Below are positions 33,031 to 42,283 of a DNA stretch of 43,028 nt, piece after piece. Origin of the DNA: an uncultured Massilia sp. (lineage in GTDB: Bacteria; Pseudomonadota; Gammaproteobacteria; Burkholderiales; Burkholderiaceae_D); assembly GCA_913777025.1 (NCBI GenBank), contig CAJYQM010000115.1:1-43028 (forward strand), written 5' to 3'. The translations under genes and the position numbers were made by a program. Below the pieces are notes generated by a model. The model saw only the letters and a program-made list of their open reading frames with translations, searched no databases and was not told where the DNA came from. Within the stretch, counting starts at the first letter, position 1. Every line of letters starts with the position of its first letter.

Positions 33031-33378
33031 CCCAACCCCCCTTTACATTATTCACAAAGAAGAGAAAGAATCCGAGAACCGACTTATAAAGATAAAGAAC
33101 GGAATTCGGAGACAGAACCGGAGATTATAGCGTGTAAAGCCGTGTCCGGTCTCGGGCCGTCCCGGGATTGTGGTGCATGAATGCTCAAAAATTGCCTGAA
33201 AGGCATCGTTTTCATGAATCCCAAGTCGCTTTGCGATAAAATGTATCTTTGCTTGCAAGCTGGCGATGCCGAGCGCACCGTCATGCAGGGGTAGGATTGT
33301 TTAAAATAAGCGATTAGACTGGCGCGCCGCGCGCAGGTTGCATGCCGCGGCGCCAGGCCCCAAACACTCAGAGTCATT
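33031..33378. other. Divergent intergenic region between Rieske operon and xseB operon
   Basis: The interval must hold two promoters in opposite directions. It is locally AT-rich around 33050-33130 and 33225-33315. No gene is convincing; an antisense frame at 33052-33258 has no ribosome-binding site. A strong hairpin (33319-33356) lies in the xseB leader. Confidence 0.5.
33319..33356 (+). promoter_or_regulatory. Hairpin in the leader of the xseB-ispA-dxs operon
   Basis: CTGGCGC and the following CGCG pair with CGCGGCGCCAG (33346-33356), with a two-base bulge. It starts about 60 bases before the xseB ATG. No T tract follows, so it is not an ordinary terminator; it may be a message-stability or translation-control structure, or chance in GC-rich sequence. 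Confidence 0.3.
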
Positions 33379-33672
33379 ATGCCAAATAAAACAAACGCGG
33401 AGAGCGCCGTAGCCCCAGCGCAAGCCCCTGGAGCGCCGGCCGCCGGAACGCCGGCCGCCGAGTCTTTCGAACAGGCGATGGCCGAGCTGGCCCAGCTGGT
33501 CACCCAGATGGAAGGCGGTCAATTGCCGCTGGAAGCATCGGTCGCGGCCTATGCACGTGGTTCGGAACTGGTGCGCTATTGCGCGGCCCAGCTCGAAAAG
33601 GTCGAAGCCCAGGTGAAAGTTCTCGAAGGCGAGATGCTCAAGCCCTTCAGCGATGGCGGGGACGACGAATGA
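33379..33672 (+). CDS. xseB: Exodeoxyribonuclease VII small subunit
   Basis: The product has 97 residues. An Ala/Pro-rich N-terminal extension (~1-27) precedes the core (FEQAMAELAQLVTQMEGGQL, LEASVAAYARGSELVRYC), two helices typical of XseB. With XseA (not in this window) it forms the nuclease that degrades single-stranded DNA to oligonucleotides. Its stop overlaps the ispA start (ATGA). The linkage xseB-ispA-dxs is common in proteobacteria and suggests one transcript. Confidence 0.95.
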   Translation: MPNKTNAESAVAPAQAPGAPAAGTPAAESFEQAMAELAQLVTQMEGGQLPLEASVAAYARGSELVRYCAAQLEKVEAQVKVLEGEMLKPFSDGGDDE

Positions 33673-34559
33673 GCGGCACACCCTTTGCCGACTGGATGGC
33701 GTCGGTGCAGGCCCAAACCGAGGCCGCACTCGACAGTTTCCTGCCCCCGGCCACCCAGGTGCCGGTTAAACTCCATGAAGCGATGCGCTACACGACGCTC
33801 GGCGGCGGCAAGCGCGTGCGTCCGCTGCTGGCGTTTGCCGCCGGCGAATTGTTCGGCGCCGATGCGGATGCCGTGGCACGCGCCGCCTGCGCGGTCGAAA
33901 TGATCCACGTCTATTCGCTGGTGCACGACGACATGCCTTGCATGGACGACGATGCCCTGCGCCGCGGCAAACCGACCGTGCATGTGGCGTATGATGAAGC
34001 CACGGCGCTGCTGGTCGGCGATGCGCTGCAGGCCCAGGCCTTCGACGTGCTGGCCGGCGGCAGCGTGGCGCCCGCGCGCCTGGTAACGATGCTGCGCCTG
34101 CTGGCGGAAGCCGCCGGCTCCAAGGGCATGTGCGGCGGCCAGGCGATCGACCTGGACAGCGTGGGTTTCAAGCTGAGCCTCGAGCAGCTGGAACGCATGC
34201 ACCAGTTGAAGACCGGCGCCATGCTGCGCGTGTCGGTGCTGCTCGGCGCGCTGGCCGGCCGTGACCTGGATGCGCGGGAGCAGGATGCGCTGGCGGCGTA
34301 CGCGCGCGCGATCGGCCTGGCGTTCCAGGTGGTCGACGACGTGCTGGACGCGACCGCGGATTCGGCGACCCTCGGCAAGACCGCGGGCAAGGATGCGGCG
34401 GCGAACAAGCCGACCTATGTGTCGATACTGGGGCTGGAGCCGTCCAAGGCGCTGGCCGAACAACTGCGGCAGCAGGCGCATGAGGCGCTGGCGCCGTTCG
34501 GAGAACAAGCACTGCGGCTGCGCGAAGTCGCGGACCTCATCGTGCAGCGGAAGGCATAA
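33669..34559 (+). CDS. ispA: Farnesyl diphosphate synthase (polyprenyl synthetase)
   Basis: The product has 296 residues. The first Asp-rich motif is HDDMPCMDDD (Asp87/88, Asp93-95), the second VVDDVLD (Asp223/224, Asp227), both binding Mg-diphosphate. GGGKRVRP at 45-52 is the isopentenyl-diphosphate-binding segment. It condenses IPP with DMAPP and GPP to farnesyl diphosphate for quinones, undecaprenyl carriers and others. The start at 33669 is set by overlap with the xseB stop; the longer frame upstream overlaps xseB. The stop directly abuts the dxs ATG. Confidence 0.97.
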   Translation: MSGTPFADWMASVQAQTEAALDSFLPPATQVPVKLHEAMRYTTLGGGKRVRPLLAFAAGELFGADADAVARAACAVEMIHVYSLVHDDMPCMDDDALRRGKPTVHVAYDEATALLVGDALQAQAFDVLAGGSVAPARLVTMLRLLAEAAGSKGMCGGQAIDLDSVGFKLSLEQLERMHQLKTGAMLRVSVLLGALAGRDLDAREQDALAAYARAIGLAFQVVDDVLDATADSATLGKTAGKDAAANKPTYVSILGLEPSKALAEQLRQQAHEALAPFGEQALRLREVADLIVQRKA

Positions 34560-36431
34560 ATGAAACTGCTAGAGACCATCAACGACCCCGCCGACCTGCG
34601 CAAGCTGCCGCGCACCCAGCTCACGCCCCTGGCCCACGAGCTGCGCGCCTACCTGCTCGATTCGGTATCGAAGACCGGCGGCCACCTCTCGTCCAACCTC
34701 GGCACCGTCGAGCTGACGATCGCGCTGCACTACGTCTTCAACACGCCGGAAGACCGCATCGTGTGGGACGTCGGCCACCAGACCTATTCGCACAAGATCC
34801 TGACCGGCCGCCGCGGCCGCATGTCGACGCTGCGCCAGCATAATGGCCTGTCCGGCTTCCCGAAGCGCGACGAAAGCGAATACGACACCTTCGGCACCGC
34901 CCACTCCTCCACATCGATCTCGGCGGCCCTCGGCATGGCCCAGGCCGCCAAGATCAAGGGCGAGAAGCGCAAGGCGATCGCCGTCATCGGCGACGGCTCG
35001 ATGACCGCGGGCATGGCCTTCGAAGCCCTGAACAACGCCGGCGTCGAGGACGATTGCGACCTGCTGGTGGTCCTGAACGACAACGACATGTCGATCTCGC
35101 CGCCGGTCGGCGCGTTGAACCGCTACCTGGCGCGCTTGATGAGCGGCCAGTTCTATGCCGCCGCCAAGAACGTCGGCAAGAGCATGCTGCCCGCCCCGAT
35201 GCTGGAACTGGCGAAAAAGCTGGAAGAACACGCCAAGGGCATGGTGGTCCCGGCCACGATGTTCGAGGAATTCGGCTTCAACTACATCGGCCCGATCGAC
35301 GGCCACGACCTGGATTCCCTGATCCCGACGCTGGAAAACATCCGCAAGCTCAAGGGCCCTCAATTCCTGCACGTGGTGACGAAAAAGGGCCAGGGTTACA
35401 AGCTGGCCGAGGCCGAGCCGATCCTGTACCACGGCACCGGCAAGTTCAACCCGACCGAAGGCATCAAGCCGGCGACGGCGCCGTCCAAGATCACCTATAC
35501 CGAAGTCTTCGGCAACTGGCTGTGCGACATGGCCGCCGCCGACCAGCGCCTGGTCGGCATCACGCCGGCGATGCGCGAAGGTTCGGGCATGGTGCGCTTC
35601 CACCAGCAGTATCCGGAGCGCTACTTCGACGTCGGCATCGCCGAGCAGCATTCCGTCACCTTTGCCGCGGGCCTGGCCACCGAAGGCATGAAGCCGGTGG
35701 TCGCGATCTACTCGACCTTCCTGCAGCGCGGCTATGACCAGCTGATCCACGACGTGGCGCTGCAGAACCTGGACGTGACCTTCGCGCTGGACCGCGCCGG
35801 CCTGGTCGGCGCCGACGGCGCCACCCACGCCGGCAACTACGACATCGCCTACCTGCGCTGTATCCCGAACATGGTCGTGATGGCGCCGTCCGACGAGAAC
35901 GAGTGCCGTACCATGCTGACCACGGCCTACCACTATCCGGGCCCGGCCGCGGTGCGCTACCCGCGCGGCGCCGGCGTCGGCGCCGCCATCCAGCAGGAGC
36001 TGACCGGCATCGAGATCGGCAAGGGACTGGTGAAACGCCAGGGCAAGAGCGTGGCGATCCTGGCCTTCGGCTCGATGGTGGCACCGAGCCTGAAGGCGGC
36101 CGAGGACCTGAATGCGACCGTGGCCGACATGCGCTTCGTGAAGCCGCTCGACGTCGAGCTGGTCAAGCGCCTGGCGAAGGACCACGACTACCTGGTGACG
36201 GTGGAAGAGGGCTGCACCATGGGCGGCGCCGGTTCGGCCGTGGCCGAGGCGCTGGCGCTCGAGGGGCTGGCCAAGCCGCTGCTGATCCTGGGCCTGCCGG
36301 ACCGCTTCATCGACCACGGCGACCCGGCCCTGCTGCTGGCCTCGGTCGGCCTGGATGCGCACGGCATCGGCAAGTCGATCCGCGAACGCTTCGGCATCGG
36401 CGAACCGCGCCTGGTGGTGAACAACACCTGA
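34560..36431 (+). CDS. dxs: 1-deoxy-D-xylulose-5-phosphate synthase
   Basis: The product has 623 residues, normal for DXS. The thiamine-diphosphate motif is [16 protein letters not shown] near 145. [13 protein letters not shown] and the central transketolase segment ([17 protein letters not shown]) are present, followed by the C-terminal domain. It condenses pyruvate with glyceraldehyde-3-phosphate, the first step of the MEP pathway; its product feeds IspA. ATG directly follows the ispA stop (TAAATG). There is no thiamine riboswitch in front. A strong terminator follows. Confidence 0.98.
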   Translation: MKLLETINDPADLRKLPRTQLTPLAHELRAYLLDSVSKTGGHLSSNLGTVELTIALHYVFNTPEDRIVWDVGHQTYSHKILTGRRGRMSTLRQHNGLSGFPKRDESEYDTFGTAHSSTSISAALGMAQAAKIKGEKRKAIAVIGDGSMTAGMAFEALNNAGVEDDCDLLVVLNDNDMSISPPVGALNRYLARLMSGQFYAAAKNVGKSMLPAPMLELAKKLEEHAKGMVVPATMFEEFGFNYIGPIDGHDLDSLIPTLENIRKLKGPQFLHVVTKKGQGYKLAEAEPILYHGTGKFNPTEGIKPATAPSKITYTEVFGNWLCDMAAADQRLVGITPAMREGSGMVRFHQQYPERYFDVGIAEQHSVTFAAGLATEGMKPVVAIYSTFLQRGYDQLIHDVALQNLDVTFALDRAGLVGADGATHAGNYDIAYLRCIPNMVVMAPSDENECRTMLTTAYHYPGPAAVRYPRGAGVGAAIQQELTGIEIGKGLVKRQGKSVAILAFGSMVAPSLKAAEDLNATVADMRFVKPLDVELVKRLAKDHDYLVTVEEGCTMGGAGSAVAEALALEGLAKPLLILGLPDRFIDHGDPALLLASVGLDAHGIGKSIRERFGIGEPRLVVNNT

Positions 36432-36455
36432 CCGGTTTCAAGCCCGATGCGATCA

Positions 36456-36492
36456 ACGCCACCCTGGCCAGGCCACGGTGGCGTTTTTTATT
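36456..36492 (+). terminator. Intrinsic terminator of the xseB-ispA-dxs operon
   Basis: AACGCCACC (36456-36464) pairs with GGTGGCGTT (36478-36486), followed by TTTTTATTT. It lies 25 bases after the dxs stop, before the convergent rhomboid gene. Confidence 0.92.
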
Positions 36493-36501
36493 TGCGCTGC
36501 G

Positions 36502-37545
36502 TTAGCGCGCCGCAGGCGGCGCCGGCACGTGCAGCGAACGCGCCAGCACGAAGCCGGCCAGGTACCCGCCCACCAGGCCGCCGACGTGGGCGGCGTTGTC
36601 CGCGTACGGATACAGGAACCCCATCCCCAGGTTGAACAGCAGGACCATCAGCAGCGACGTGCGCAGGTCCTGGATGACGGTTGGCGGGATGCCGCTGTTC
36701 TTGCGCTGCATGAAGGCCAGCAGGCCGCCGAGGATGCCGAATATCGCGCCGGACGCGCCCACGCTTTTCGCCGCCGGGTTCCACAGCACGCTGGCCAGGC
36801 TGCCGCACACGCCCGCGCCCAGGTACAGGGCCAGGAAGCGCGCGCTGCCGAACATGCGCTCGACCAGCCGGCCGGCCTGCCACAGGCCGAACATGTTGAA
36901 CAGCAGGTGCAGCAGGAAGCCGTGGATGAACATCGACGAGACCAGGCGCCAGGGCTGGCCGTGCAGGGTGAACCTGCCCGCGTTCGCGCCCCAGGGCACC
37001 ATCTGGGCCATGCGATAGAAGGCGTCCAGCTGGCCGGCCTTGCCCGGGCCCCAGCTCAGCAGCGCGGTCAGCAGGGGCACGTGGAAGCGGGCGCGCTCGA
37101 GGGCCATCAGCAGGTAGATACCGACGTTCAGCGCCAGCAGCGCCCAGATGACCGGCGTCGACGGGCTCCAGTAGTCGATGCGGGCATCGAACACCTTGCG
37201 GTCGTCATGCGCGGTGGCGAAGGCTTCGGTCCAGCGCTCCGGCAGCAGGGCGACGATGCGCGCGGCCGTCGCGGCGTCCGGCGTGCTGAAACCGACCACC
37301 AGGATGTCGTCGACGCCTTGTATGTGGAAGAACACGTCGGGGCCGTCGGTGTGGGCGTTGACGATGTCGACGCGCTTGATGCGGTGCTCGGCGCGCTCCG
37401 GGAAACGGAACGAGCGGGTACGGCTGCCGCGCACGAAGATGAAGTCGGGCTCGATGGCGATCTGGCCCTTGCCCTGGAACTGGAAGGGATTGGCGGGCCA
37501 GTTGGGGCTGGGAGCGTGGAAGCGGACGTCGAAGGTCGCCGTCAT
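36502..37545 (-). CDS. Rhomboid-family intramembrane serine protease
   Basis: The product has 347 residues. The N-terminal ~150 residues are soluble and of unknown fold. Six or seven hydrophobic segments follow from ~150. The catalytic dyad is Ser265 (GASGAIFG) and His320 (NAAHVGG). The HGFLLHLLFNMFGLW segment has the conserved rhomboid His/Asn region. It cleaves membrane proteins within the lipid bilayer; the substrate is unknown. ATG at 37545 (MTATFDV) is preferred; a longer frame starts within the adenosyltransferase gene. It lies 10 bases after that gene and is likely co-transcribed. Confidence 0.94.
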   Translation of the reverse strand: MTATFDVRFHAPSPNWPANPFQFQGKGQIAIEPDFIFVRGSRTRSFRFPERAEHRIKRVDIVNAHTDGPDVFFHIQGVDDILVVGFSTPDAATAARIVALLPERWTEAFATAHDDRKVFDARIDYWSPSTPVIWALLALNVGIYLLMALERARFHVPLLTALLSWGPGKAGQLDAFYRMAQMVPWGANAGRFTLHGQPWRLVSSMFIHGFLLHLLFNMFGLWQAGRLVERMFGSARFLALYLGAGVCGSLASVLWNPAAKSVGASGAIFGILGGLLAFMQRKNSGIPPTVIQDLRTSLLMVLLFNLGMGFLYPYADNAAHVGGLVGGYLAGFVLARSLHVPAPPAAR

Positions 37546-37555
37546 CGAGACCCCG

Positions 37556-38110
37556 TCAGCCGCGCTTGCGCTCGTGTTGCCACAGCACGTCGCTGCCGCC
37601 GGCATGGCGGTTGAGCACGCGCGCCAGCACGAACATCAGGTCGGACAACCGGTTCACGTACTGGCGCGGCTGGGGATTCAGGGTGTCTGTTTTCGAGAGC
37701 GCGACGATGCTGCGTTCGGCGCGCCGGCACACGGTGCGGCAGACGTGGGCCAGCGAGGCCGCGCGCGACCCGGCAGGCAGGATGAATTCCTTGAGCACCG
37801 GCAGGTCGGCATTGTATTTTTCCAGCAGGCCGTCCAGGCGCGCCACATGCTCGTCCTTGATCATCTGGTAGCCGGGGATGCACAGCTCGCCGCCGAGGTC
37901 GAACAGGTCGTGCTGGATCGAGACCAGTTCCTCGCGCAGATCGGGCGGCATGTCCTCGCACAGCAGCAGGCCGACGAAGGAATTCAGCTCGTCGACTTCG
38001 CCCAGCGAATGGATGCGCGCGCTGTCCTTGCCGGTGCGGCTGCCGTCGCCCAGGCCGGTGCTGCCGTCGTCGCCGGTGCGGGTCGCGATTTTCGATAATC
38101 GATTGCCCAT
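37556..38110 (-). CDS. Cob(I)yrinic acid a,c-diamide adenosyltransferase, PduO/MMAB type
   Basis: The product has 184 residues. The ATP-binding N-terminus KIATRTGDDGSTGLGDGSR is characteristic, followed by HSLGEVDELNSFVGLLL and the conserved helix VCRRAERSIVAL. It transfers the adenosyl group of ATP to cob(I)alamin, making coenzyme B12, in the cytoplasm. The start at 38110 (MGNRLSK) is used; the longer frame lacks a ribosome-binding site. With the riboswitch-controlled receptor at 9584-11950 it suggests salvage of external corrinoids. The rhomboid gene follows in the same direction. Confidence 0.95.
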   Translation of the reverse strand: MGNRLSKIATRTGDDGSTGLGDGSRTGKDSARIHSLGEVDELNSFVGLLLCEDMPPDLREELVSIQHDLFDLGGELCIPGYQMIKDEHVARLDGLLEKYNADLPVLKEFILPAGSRAASLAHVCRTVCRRAERSIVALSKTDTLNPQPRQYVNRLSDLMFVLARVLNRHAGGSDVLWQHERKRG

Positions 38111-38184
38111 GCTTATGCCCCACCTATAAAAAAAGATAGCCGGAGCATACGCCAAATCGATGCAATTGTGCTTAGAATCGACTC

Positions 38185-39666
38185 ATGAATGCCATGACTC
38201 CAGTCGATCCCGCACGCCGTGCCGAGGTCGCCCGCGCCCTGCGCGCCGTGCTGCCGGAACGTTGCGTCCTGGCCGATCCCGAAGACACGCGTCCCTACGA
38301 ATGCGACGGCCTGGCCGCCTACCGCCAGCTGCCGATGGTCGTCACCCTGCCGGACAACGAGGCACAGGTGCTGGCCATCCTGAAGGTATGCCGCGAACTG
38401 CAGGTGCCGATCGTGCCGCGCGGCGCCGGCACCGGGCTGTCGGGCGGCGCCCAGCCGCTGGCGGACGGCGTGGTGATTTCCACCGCGCGCCTGAACCGCA
38501 TCCTGCGCCTCGAACCCCATGCCCGCACGGCCGTCGTCCAGCCCGGCGTACGCAACCTGGCGATCTCGGAAGCGGCGGCGCCCTTCAACCTGTATTACGC
38601 GCCGGACCCGTCCTCGCAGATCGCCTGCACCATCGGCGGCAACGTGGCCGAGAACTCGGGCGGCGTACACTGCCTCAAATACGGCCTCACGGTGCACAAC
38701 GTGCTGCGCGCGCGCGTCTGCACGATCGAAGGCGATGTGATCGAACTGGGCGGCGAGGCGCTCGACGCGCCCGGCCTGGACCTGCTGGCCGTGTTCATCG
38801 GGTCCGAGGGCATGCTGGGCATCGTCACCGAAGTGACCGTGAAACTGGTGCCGAAGCCCGCCATGGCCCAGGTGATCATGGCCTCCTTCGACGACGTGGC
38901 GGCGGGCGGCAACGCGGTGGCCAGCGTGATCGCGGCCGGCATCATCCCGGCCGGCCTGGAGATGATGGACCGGACCTCGTCGCGCATGGTCGAGCCCTTC
39001 GTGAAGGCCGGCTACGACCTGGAGGCGGCCGCCATCCTGCTGTGCGAGGCCGACGGCACCGCGCTCGAGGTGGCCGAGGAGATCGAGCGCATGGCGGACG
39101 TCCTGAGGGCGGCCGGCGCCGGCGCGATCACCGTGTCGCAGAACGAGGCCGAGCGCCTGCGCTTCTGGTCCGGCCGCAAGAACGCCTTCCCGGCCGCAGG
39201 GCGCATCTCGCCGGATTACTACTGCATGGACGGCACCATCCCGCGCAAGCACCTGGCCCGCGTGCTGGAGCGCATCGAGGAAATGGAAGGCATCTACGGC
39301 CTGCGCTGCGCCAACGTGTTCCACGCCGGCGACGGCAACATGCACCCGCTGATCCTGTTCGACGCCAACCGGCCGGGCGAGCTGCAGCGCGCGGAAGACT
39401 TCGGCGCGGCGATCCTGGCGCTGTGCGTGGAGGTGGGCGGCACCATCACCGGCGAGCATGGCGTGGGCGTCGAGAAGATCGATTCGATGTGCGTGCAGTT
39501 CGGGGCGAAGGAACTGGACGCCTTCTTCACGGTCAAGCGGGCCTTCGACCCCGGCATGCTGCTCAATCCGAACAAGGCGATTCCCACGCTGAACCGCTGC
39601 GCGGAACTGGGGCGCATGCGGGTGAGCGGGGGCGTGCTGCCGTTCGCGGGGCTGCCACGCTTCTGA
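38185..39666 (+). CDS. glcD: Glycolate oxidase subunit GlcD (FAD-linked)
   Basis: The product has 493 residues. The PCMH-type FAD-binding domain (~50-230) has VPRGAGTGLSGGAQPLADGV and the ISEAAAPFNLYYAPDPSSQ segment. The C-terminal FAD-oxidase domain has NVFHAGDGNMHPLILFD and GTITGEHGVGVEK, with catalytic-region histidines. It is the flavin subunit that oxidises glycolate to glyoxylate as part of a membrane-associated complex with GlcE and GlcF. It starts the glcDEF operon and is divergent from the adenosyltransferase gene, with 74 bases between. No glcC-type regulator is in the window. Confidence 0.96.
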   Translation: MNAMTPVDPARRAEVARALRAVLPERCVLADPEDTRPYECDGLAAYRQLPMVVTLPDNEAQVLAILKVCRELQVPIVPRGAGTGLSGGAQPLADGVVISTARLNRILRLEPHARTAVVQPGVRNLAISEAAAPFNLYYAPDPSSQIACTIGGNVAENSGGVHCLKYGLTVHNVLRARVCTIEGDVIELGGEALDAPGLDLLAVFIGSEGMLGIVTEVTVKLVPKPAMAQVIMASFDDVAAGGNAVASVIAAGIIPAGLEMMDRTSSRMVEPFVKAGYDLEAAAILLCEADGTALEVAEEIERMADVLRAAGAGAITVSQNEAERLRFWSGRKNAFPAAGRISPDYYCMDGTIPRKHLARVLERIEEMEGIYGLRCANVFHAGDGNMHPLILFDANRPGELQRAEDFGAAILALCVEVGGTITGEHGVGVEKIDSMCVQFGAKELDAFFTVKRAFDPGMLLNPNKAIPTLNRCAELGRMRVSGGVLPFAGLPRF

Positions 39667-39692
39667 TTCGTATAAAAAACAATGGAGACAAC

Positions 39693-40742
39693 ATGGTCGA
39701 ACACCTTCAAGAGCAGGTGCGTACGGCCGCGCATGAACAGCGTCCGCTGCGCATCCGCGGCGGCGGTACCAAGGATTGGTACGGGCAGTCGCTGGAGGGC
39801 GAGATCCTCGACACGCGCGCCTGCAGCGGCATCGTCGACTACGAGCCGACCGAGCTGGTGATCACGGCGCGCTGCGGCACGCCGCTGGCCGAGATCGAAG
39901 CCGCGCTGCTCGAAAAGCGCCAGATGCTGGCTTTCGAGCCGCCCCATTTCGGCGATGGCGCCACGCTCGGCGGCGCCATCGCCAGTGGCCTGTCGGGCCC
40001 GCGCCGCGCCAGCAGCGGCGCCGTGCGCGATTTCGTCCTGGGCGCGAAACTGCTGGACGGGAAGGGCGATGTGCTGAACTTCGGCGGCCAGGTCATGAAG
40101 AACGTGGCCGGCTACGACGTCGCGCGCCTGCTGGCCGGGTCGCTCGGCACGCTCGGGCTGCTGCTCGAAGTCTCGGTGAAGGTGCTGCCGATTGCCGTGG
40201 CCGAGACCACGCTGCGCTTCCCGATGCCCTGGCCGGATGCCCTCCGCAAGCTCAACGAATGGGCCGGGCAGCCCTTGCCGCTGTCGGCCAGTTGCTGGCA
40301 TGAGGGTGTGCTGGCGCTGCGCCTGTCCGGCGCGCGCGCCGCGGTGAACGATGCGATGCGCCTGCTCGGCGGCGAGGTGATGCCGGATTGCGCCGCCTTC
40401 TGGGCCGGGCTGCGCGAGCAGCGTCACGCTTTTTTTGCAGGCGACATGCCGGTATGGCGGCTGTCGCTGCCGCCGACCGCCGGCGCGCTCGACCTGGGCG
40501 CGCAGCTGATCGAGTGGGGCGGAGCACAGCGCTGGCTGCGCCTGCCTGCCGATGCGCAGACCGCGCAGCGTATCCGTGCCGCCGCCGGCCGCGTGGGCGG
40601 CCACGCGACCCTGTTCCGCGGCGGCGACAAGCGCGTCGGCGTGTTCCAGCCGCTGGCGCCGGCCGTCGCGCGCATCCACCAGCGCCTGAAAGCCGGCTTC
40701 GACCCGTCCGGCATCTTCAATCCCGGCCGTATGCATCAATAA
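39693..40742 (+). CDS. glcE: Glycolate oxidase subunit GlcE
   Basis: The product has 349 residues. An N-terminal FAD-binding half (RIRGGGTKDWYG, GDGATLGGAIASGLSGPRRA, GQVMKNVAGYDVARLLAGS) is followed by a shorter C-terminal part ending FDPSGIFNPGRM. It is the smaller flavin-binding-like subunit of glycolate oxidase. The start at 39693 has GGAGAC at the right distance and lies 26 bases after glcD. A longer in-frame reading region upstream is overlap with glcD. The next gene begins 5 bases after the stop. Confidence 0.95.
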   Translation: MVEHLQEQVRTAAHEQRPLRIRGGGTKDWYGQSLEGEILDTRACSGIVDYEPTELVITARCGTPLAEIEAALLEKRQMLAFEPPHFGDGATLGGAIASGLSGPRRASSGAVRDFVLGAKLLDGKGDVLNFGGQVMKNVAGYDVARLLAGSLGTLGLLLEVSVKVLPIAVAETTLRFPMPWPDALRKLNEWAGQPLPLSASCWHEGVLALRLSGARAAVNDAMRLLGGEVMPDCAAFWAGLREQRHAFFAGDMPVWRLSLPPTAGALDLGAQLIEWGGAQRWLRLPADAQTAQRIRAAAGRVGGHATLFRGGDKRVGVFQPLAPAVARIHQRLKAGFDPSGIFNPGRMHQ

Positions 40743-40747
40743 AACTT

Positions 40748-41989
40748 ATGCAAACCAATCTCGCCGATTTCATCAAGGGCACGCCGGACGGCGTCGAAGC
40801 CGAAGCGATCCTGCGCGCCTGCGTCCATTGCGGCTTCTGCACCGCCACCTGCCCGACCTACCAGTTGCTGGGCGACGAACTCGATGGCCCGCGCGGCCGC
40901 ATCTACCTGATCAAGCAGGTGCTGGAAGGCGCCGAGCCGACGCGCAAGACCCAGCTCCACCTGGACCGCTGCCTCACCTGCCGCAACTGCGAATCGACCT
41001 GCCCGTCCGGCGTGCGCTACGGGCGCCTGGCCGACATCGGGCGCAAGGTGATCGAGGCGCGCGTGCCGCGTCCGGCGGGCGAGCGCATCAAGCGCGCGAC
41101 ACTGAAGGAATTCCTGCCGCGCGCTGCGCTGTTCAAGCCGGCCTTCCGGGCCGGGCAGGTGGCACGGCCCCTGCTGCCGTCGGCCTTGAGGGACAAGCTG
41201 CAGCCGGCCCGCGCCGCCGGCCGCTGGCCCACCCGCGAGCACGCGCGCAAGATGCTGGTGCTGGAGGGCTGCGTGCAGCCGGCGATGGCGCCCAACATCA
41301 ACGCCGCCACCGCGCGCGTGCTCGATGCGCTCGGCGTGCAGCTGGTCGCGGCGCCGAAGGCCGGCTGCTGCGGCGCGGTGCGCTTCCACATGAACGACCA
41401 GGCCGGCGGCCTGGACGACATGCGGCGCAACGTCGATGCCTGGTGGCCCTACGTGGCGGAGAAGCGGGTCGAGGCGATCGTGATGACCGCGTCCGGCTGC
41501 GGCGTCACCGTCAAGGAATACGGCCACCTGCTGGCGCACGACCCGGCCTATGCGGACAAGGCGGCGCGCATCTCGGCCTTGACGCGCGACCTGTCGGAGA
41601 TCCTGCCCGAGTTCGAGGGCGAGATCGCGACCGCATTTTCACGATCCGTGGCCGGCCGCAGCCGCGAACGCGTCGCCTTCCATCCGCCGTGCACGCTGCA
41701 GCACGGCCAGCAGATCCGCGGCAAGGTCGAAGGCGTGCTGCGCGCCGCCGGCGTCGACGTGGTGCTGTGCGCGGAAAGCCATTTGTGCTGCGGCTCGGCC
41801 GGCACCTATTCGATGCTGCACCCGGAGATCGCGCACCAGTTGCGCGACCGCAAGCTGGCCAACCTGGCGGCGACCGGGGCGGGGGAGATCGTGTCGGCCA
41901 ACGTCGGGTGCATCGCGCACCTGCAGTCGGGGACGGGCACGCCGGTGACGCACTGGATCGAGCTGGTCGACCGGGCGCTGGCGGGCTGA
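40748..41989 (+). CDS. glcF: Glycolate oxidase iron-sulfur subunit GlcF
   Basis: The product has 413 residues. Two [4Fe-4S] motifs are near the N-terminus: CVHCGFCTATCP (~24-35) and CLTCRNCESTCP (~75-86). Two CCG-type cysteine-rich domains follow (GCCGAVRFH and LCCGSAGTYS), typical of GlcF/heterodisulfide-reductase relatives. It passes electrons from the flavin subunits to the membrane quinone pool. It begins 5 bases after glcE. No clear terminator is seen after it. Confidence 0.96.
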   Translation: MQTNLADFIKGTPDGVEAEAILRACVHCGFCTATCPTYQLLGDELDGPRGRIYLIKQVLEGAEPTRKTQLHLDRCLTCRNCESTCPSGVRYGRLADIGRKVIEARVPRPAGERIKRATLKEFLPRAALFKPAFRAGQVARPLLPSALRDKLQPARAAGRWPTREHARKMLVLEGCVQPAMAPNINAATARVLDALGVQLVAAPKAGCCGAVRFHMNDQAGGLDDMRRNVDAWWPYVAEKRVEAIVMTASGCGVTVKEYGHLLAHDPAYADKAARISALTRDLSEILPEFEGEIATAFSRSVAGRSRERVAFHPPCTLQHGQQIRGKVEGVLRAAGVDVVLCAESHLCCGSAGTYSMLHPEIAHQLRDRKLANLAATGAGEIVSANVGCIAHLQSGTGTPVTHWIELVDRALAG

Positions 41990-42283
41990 CGGCGCCATGC
42001 CTGCCCCGATGCTGGGACCCGCAGCGGGATGCCTGCGAGGGCGGCCAGGCGGATCCGATGGGAGCGCACAACAATACTGTTAAGACACTCGAGCACTCTG
42101 CTTCTCGATAGCCTCAGGCGATACCCATTGCGGTATCAATAACGCCAAAAAAGTTATTAGTGTCGGGATAACGAGTGCACTACATTGGATGGCGCTGTAA
42201 ATGTTAACGCAATCATCCGGTGCCCGTTCTATCATCATGCTGTCGAGCCGGCATCGGCAATTCCACTTCAAGAGGACATCGGC
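41990..42283. other. Intergenic region between glcF and the GH3 gene
   Basis: The left part is GC-rich with small inverted repeats but no good terminator. From ~42070 it turns AT-rich, presumably promoter sequence of the GH3 gene, with an operator-like palindrome at 42202-42215. No gene is seen. Confidence 0.5.
42202..42215 (+). promoter_or_regulatory. LacI-family-like operator half-palindrome
   Basis: TGTTAACGCAATCA matches the general LacI/SalR-type palindrome TGTTAGCGCTAACA at 11 of 14 positions. It lies 68 bases before the glycosidase ATG, where carbohydrate-responsive LacI-family repressors often bind. Weak evidence by itself. Confidence 0.3.

Noticed and set aside
33052-33258. 68-residue minus-strand frame between the Rieske gene and xseB
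   Set aside because: It lies in promoter-type AT-rich sequence with no ribosome-binding site or recognisable domain, and overlaps the region where the Rieske promoter is expected.
34440-34570. Possible thiamine riboswitch before dxs
   Set aside because: dxs begins directly after the ispA stop with no leader, and no THI-box elements are visible there or before xseB.
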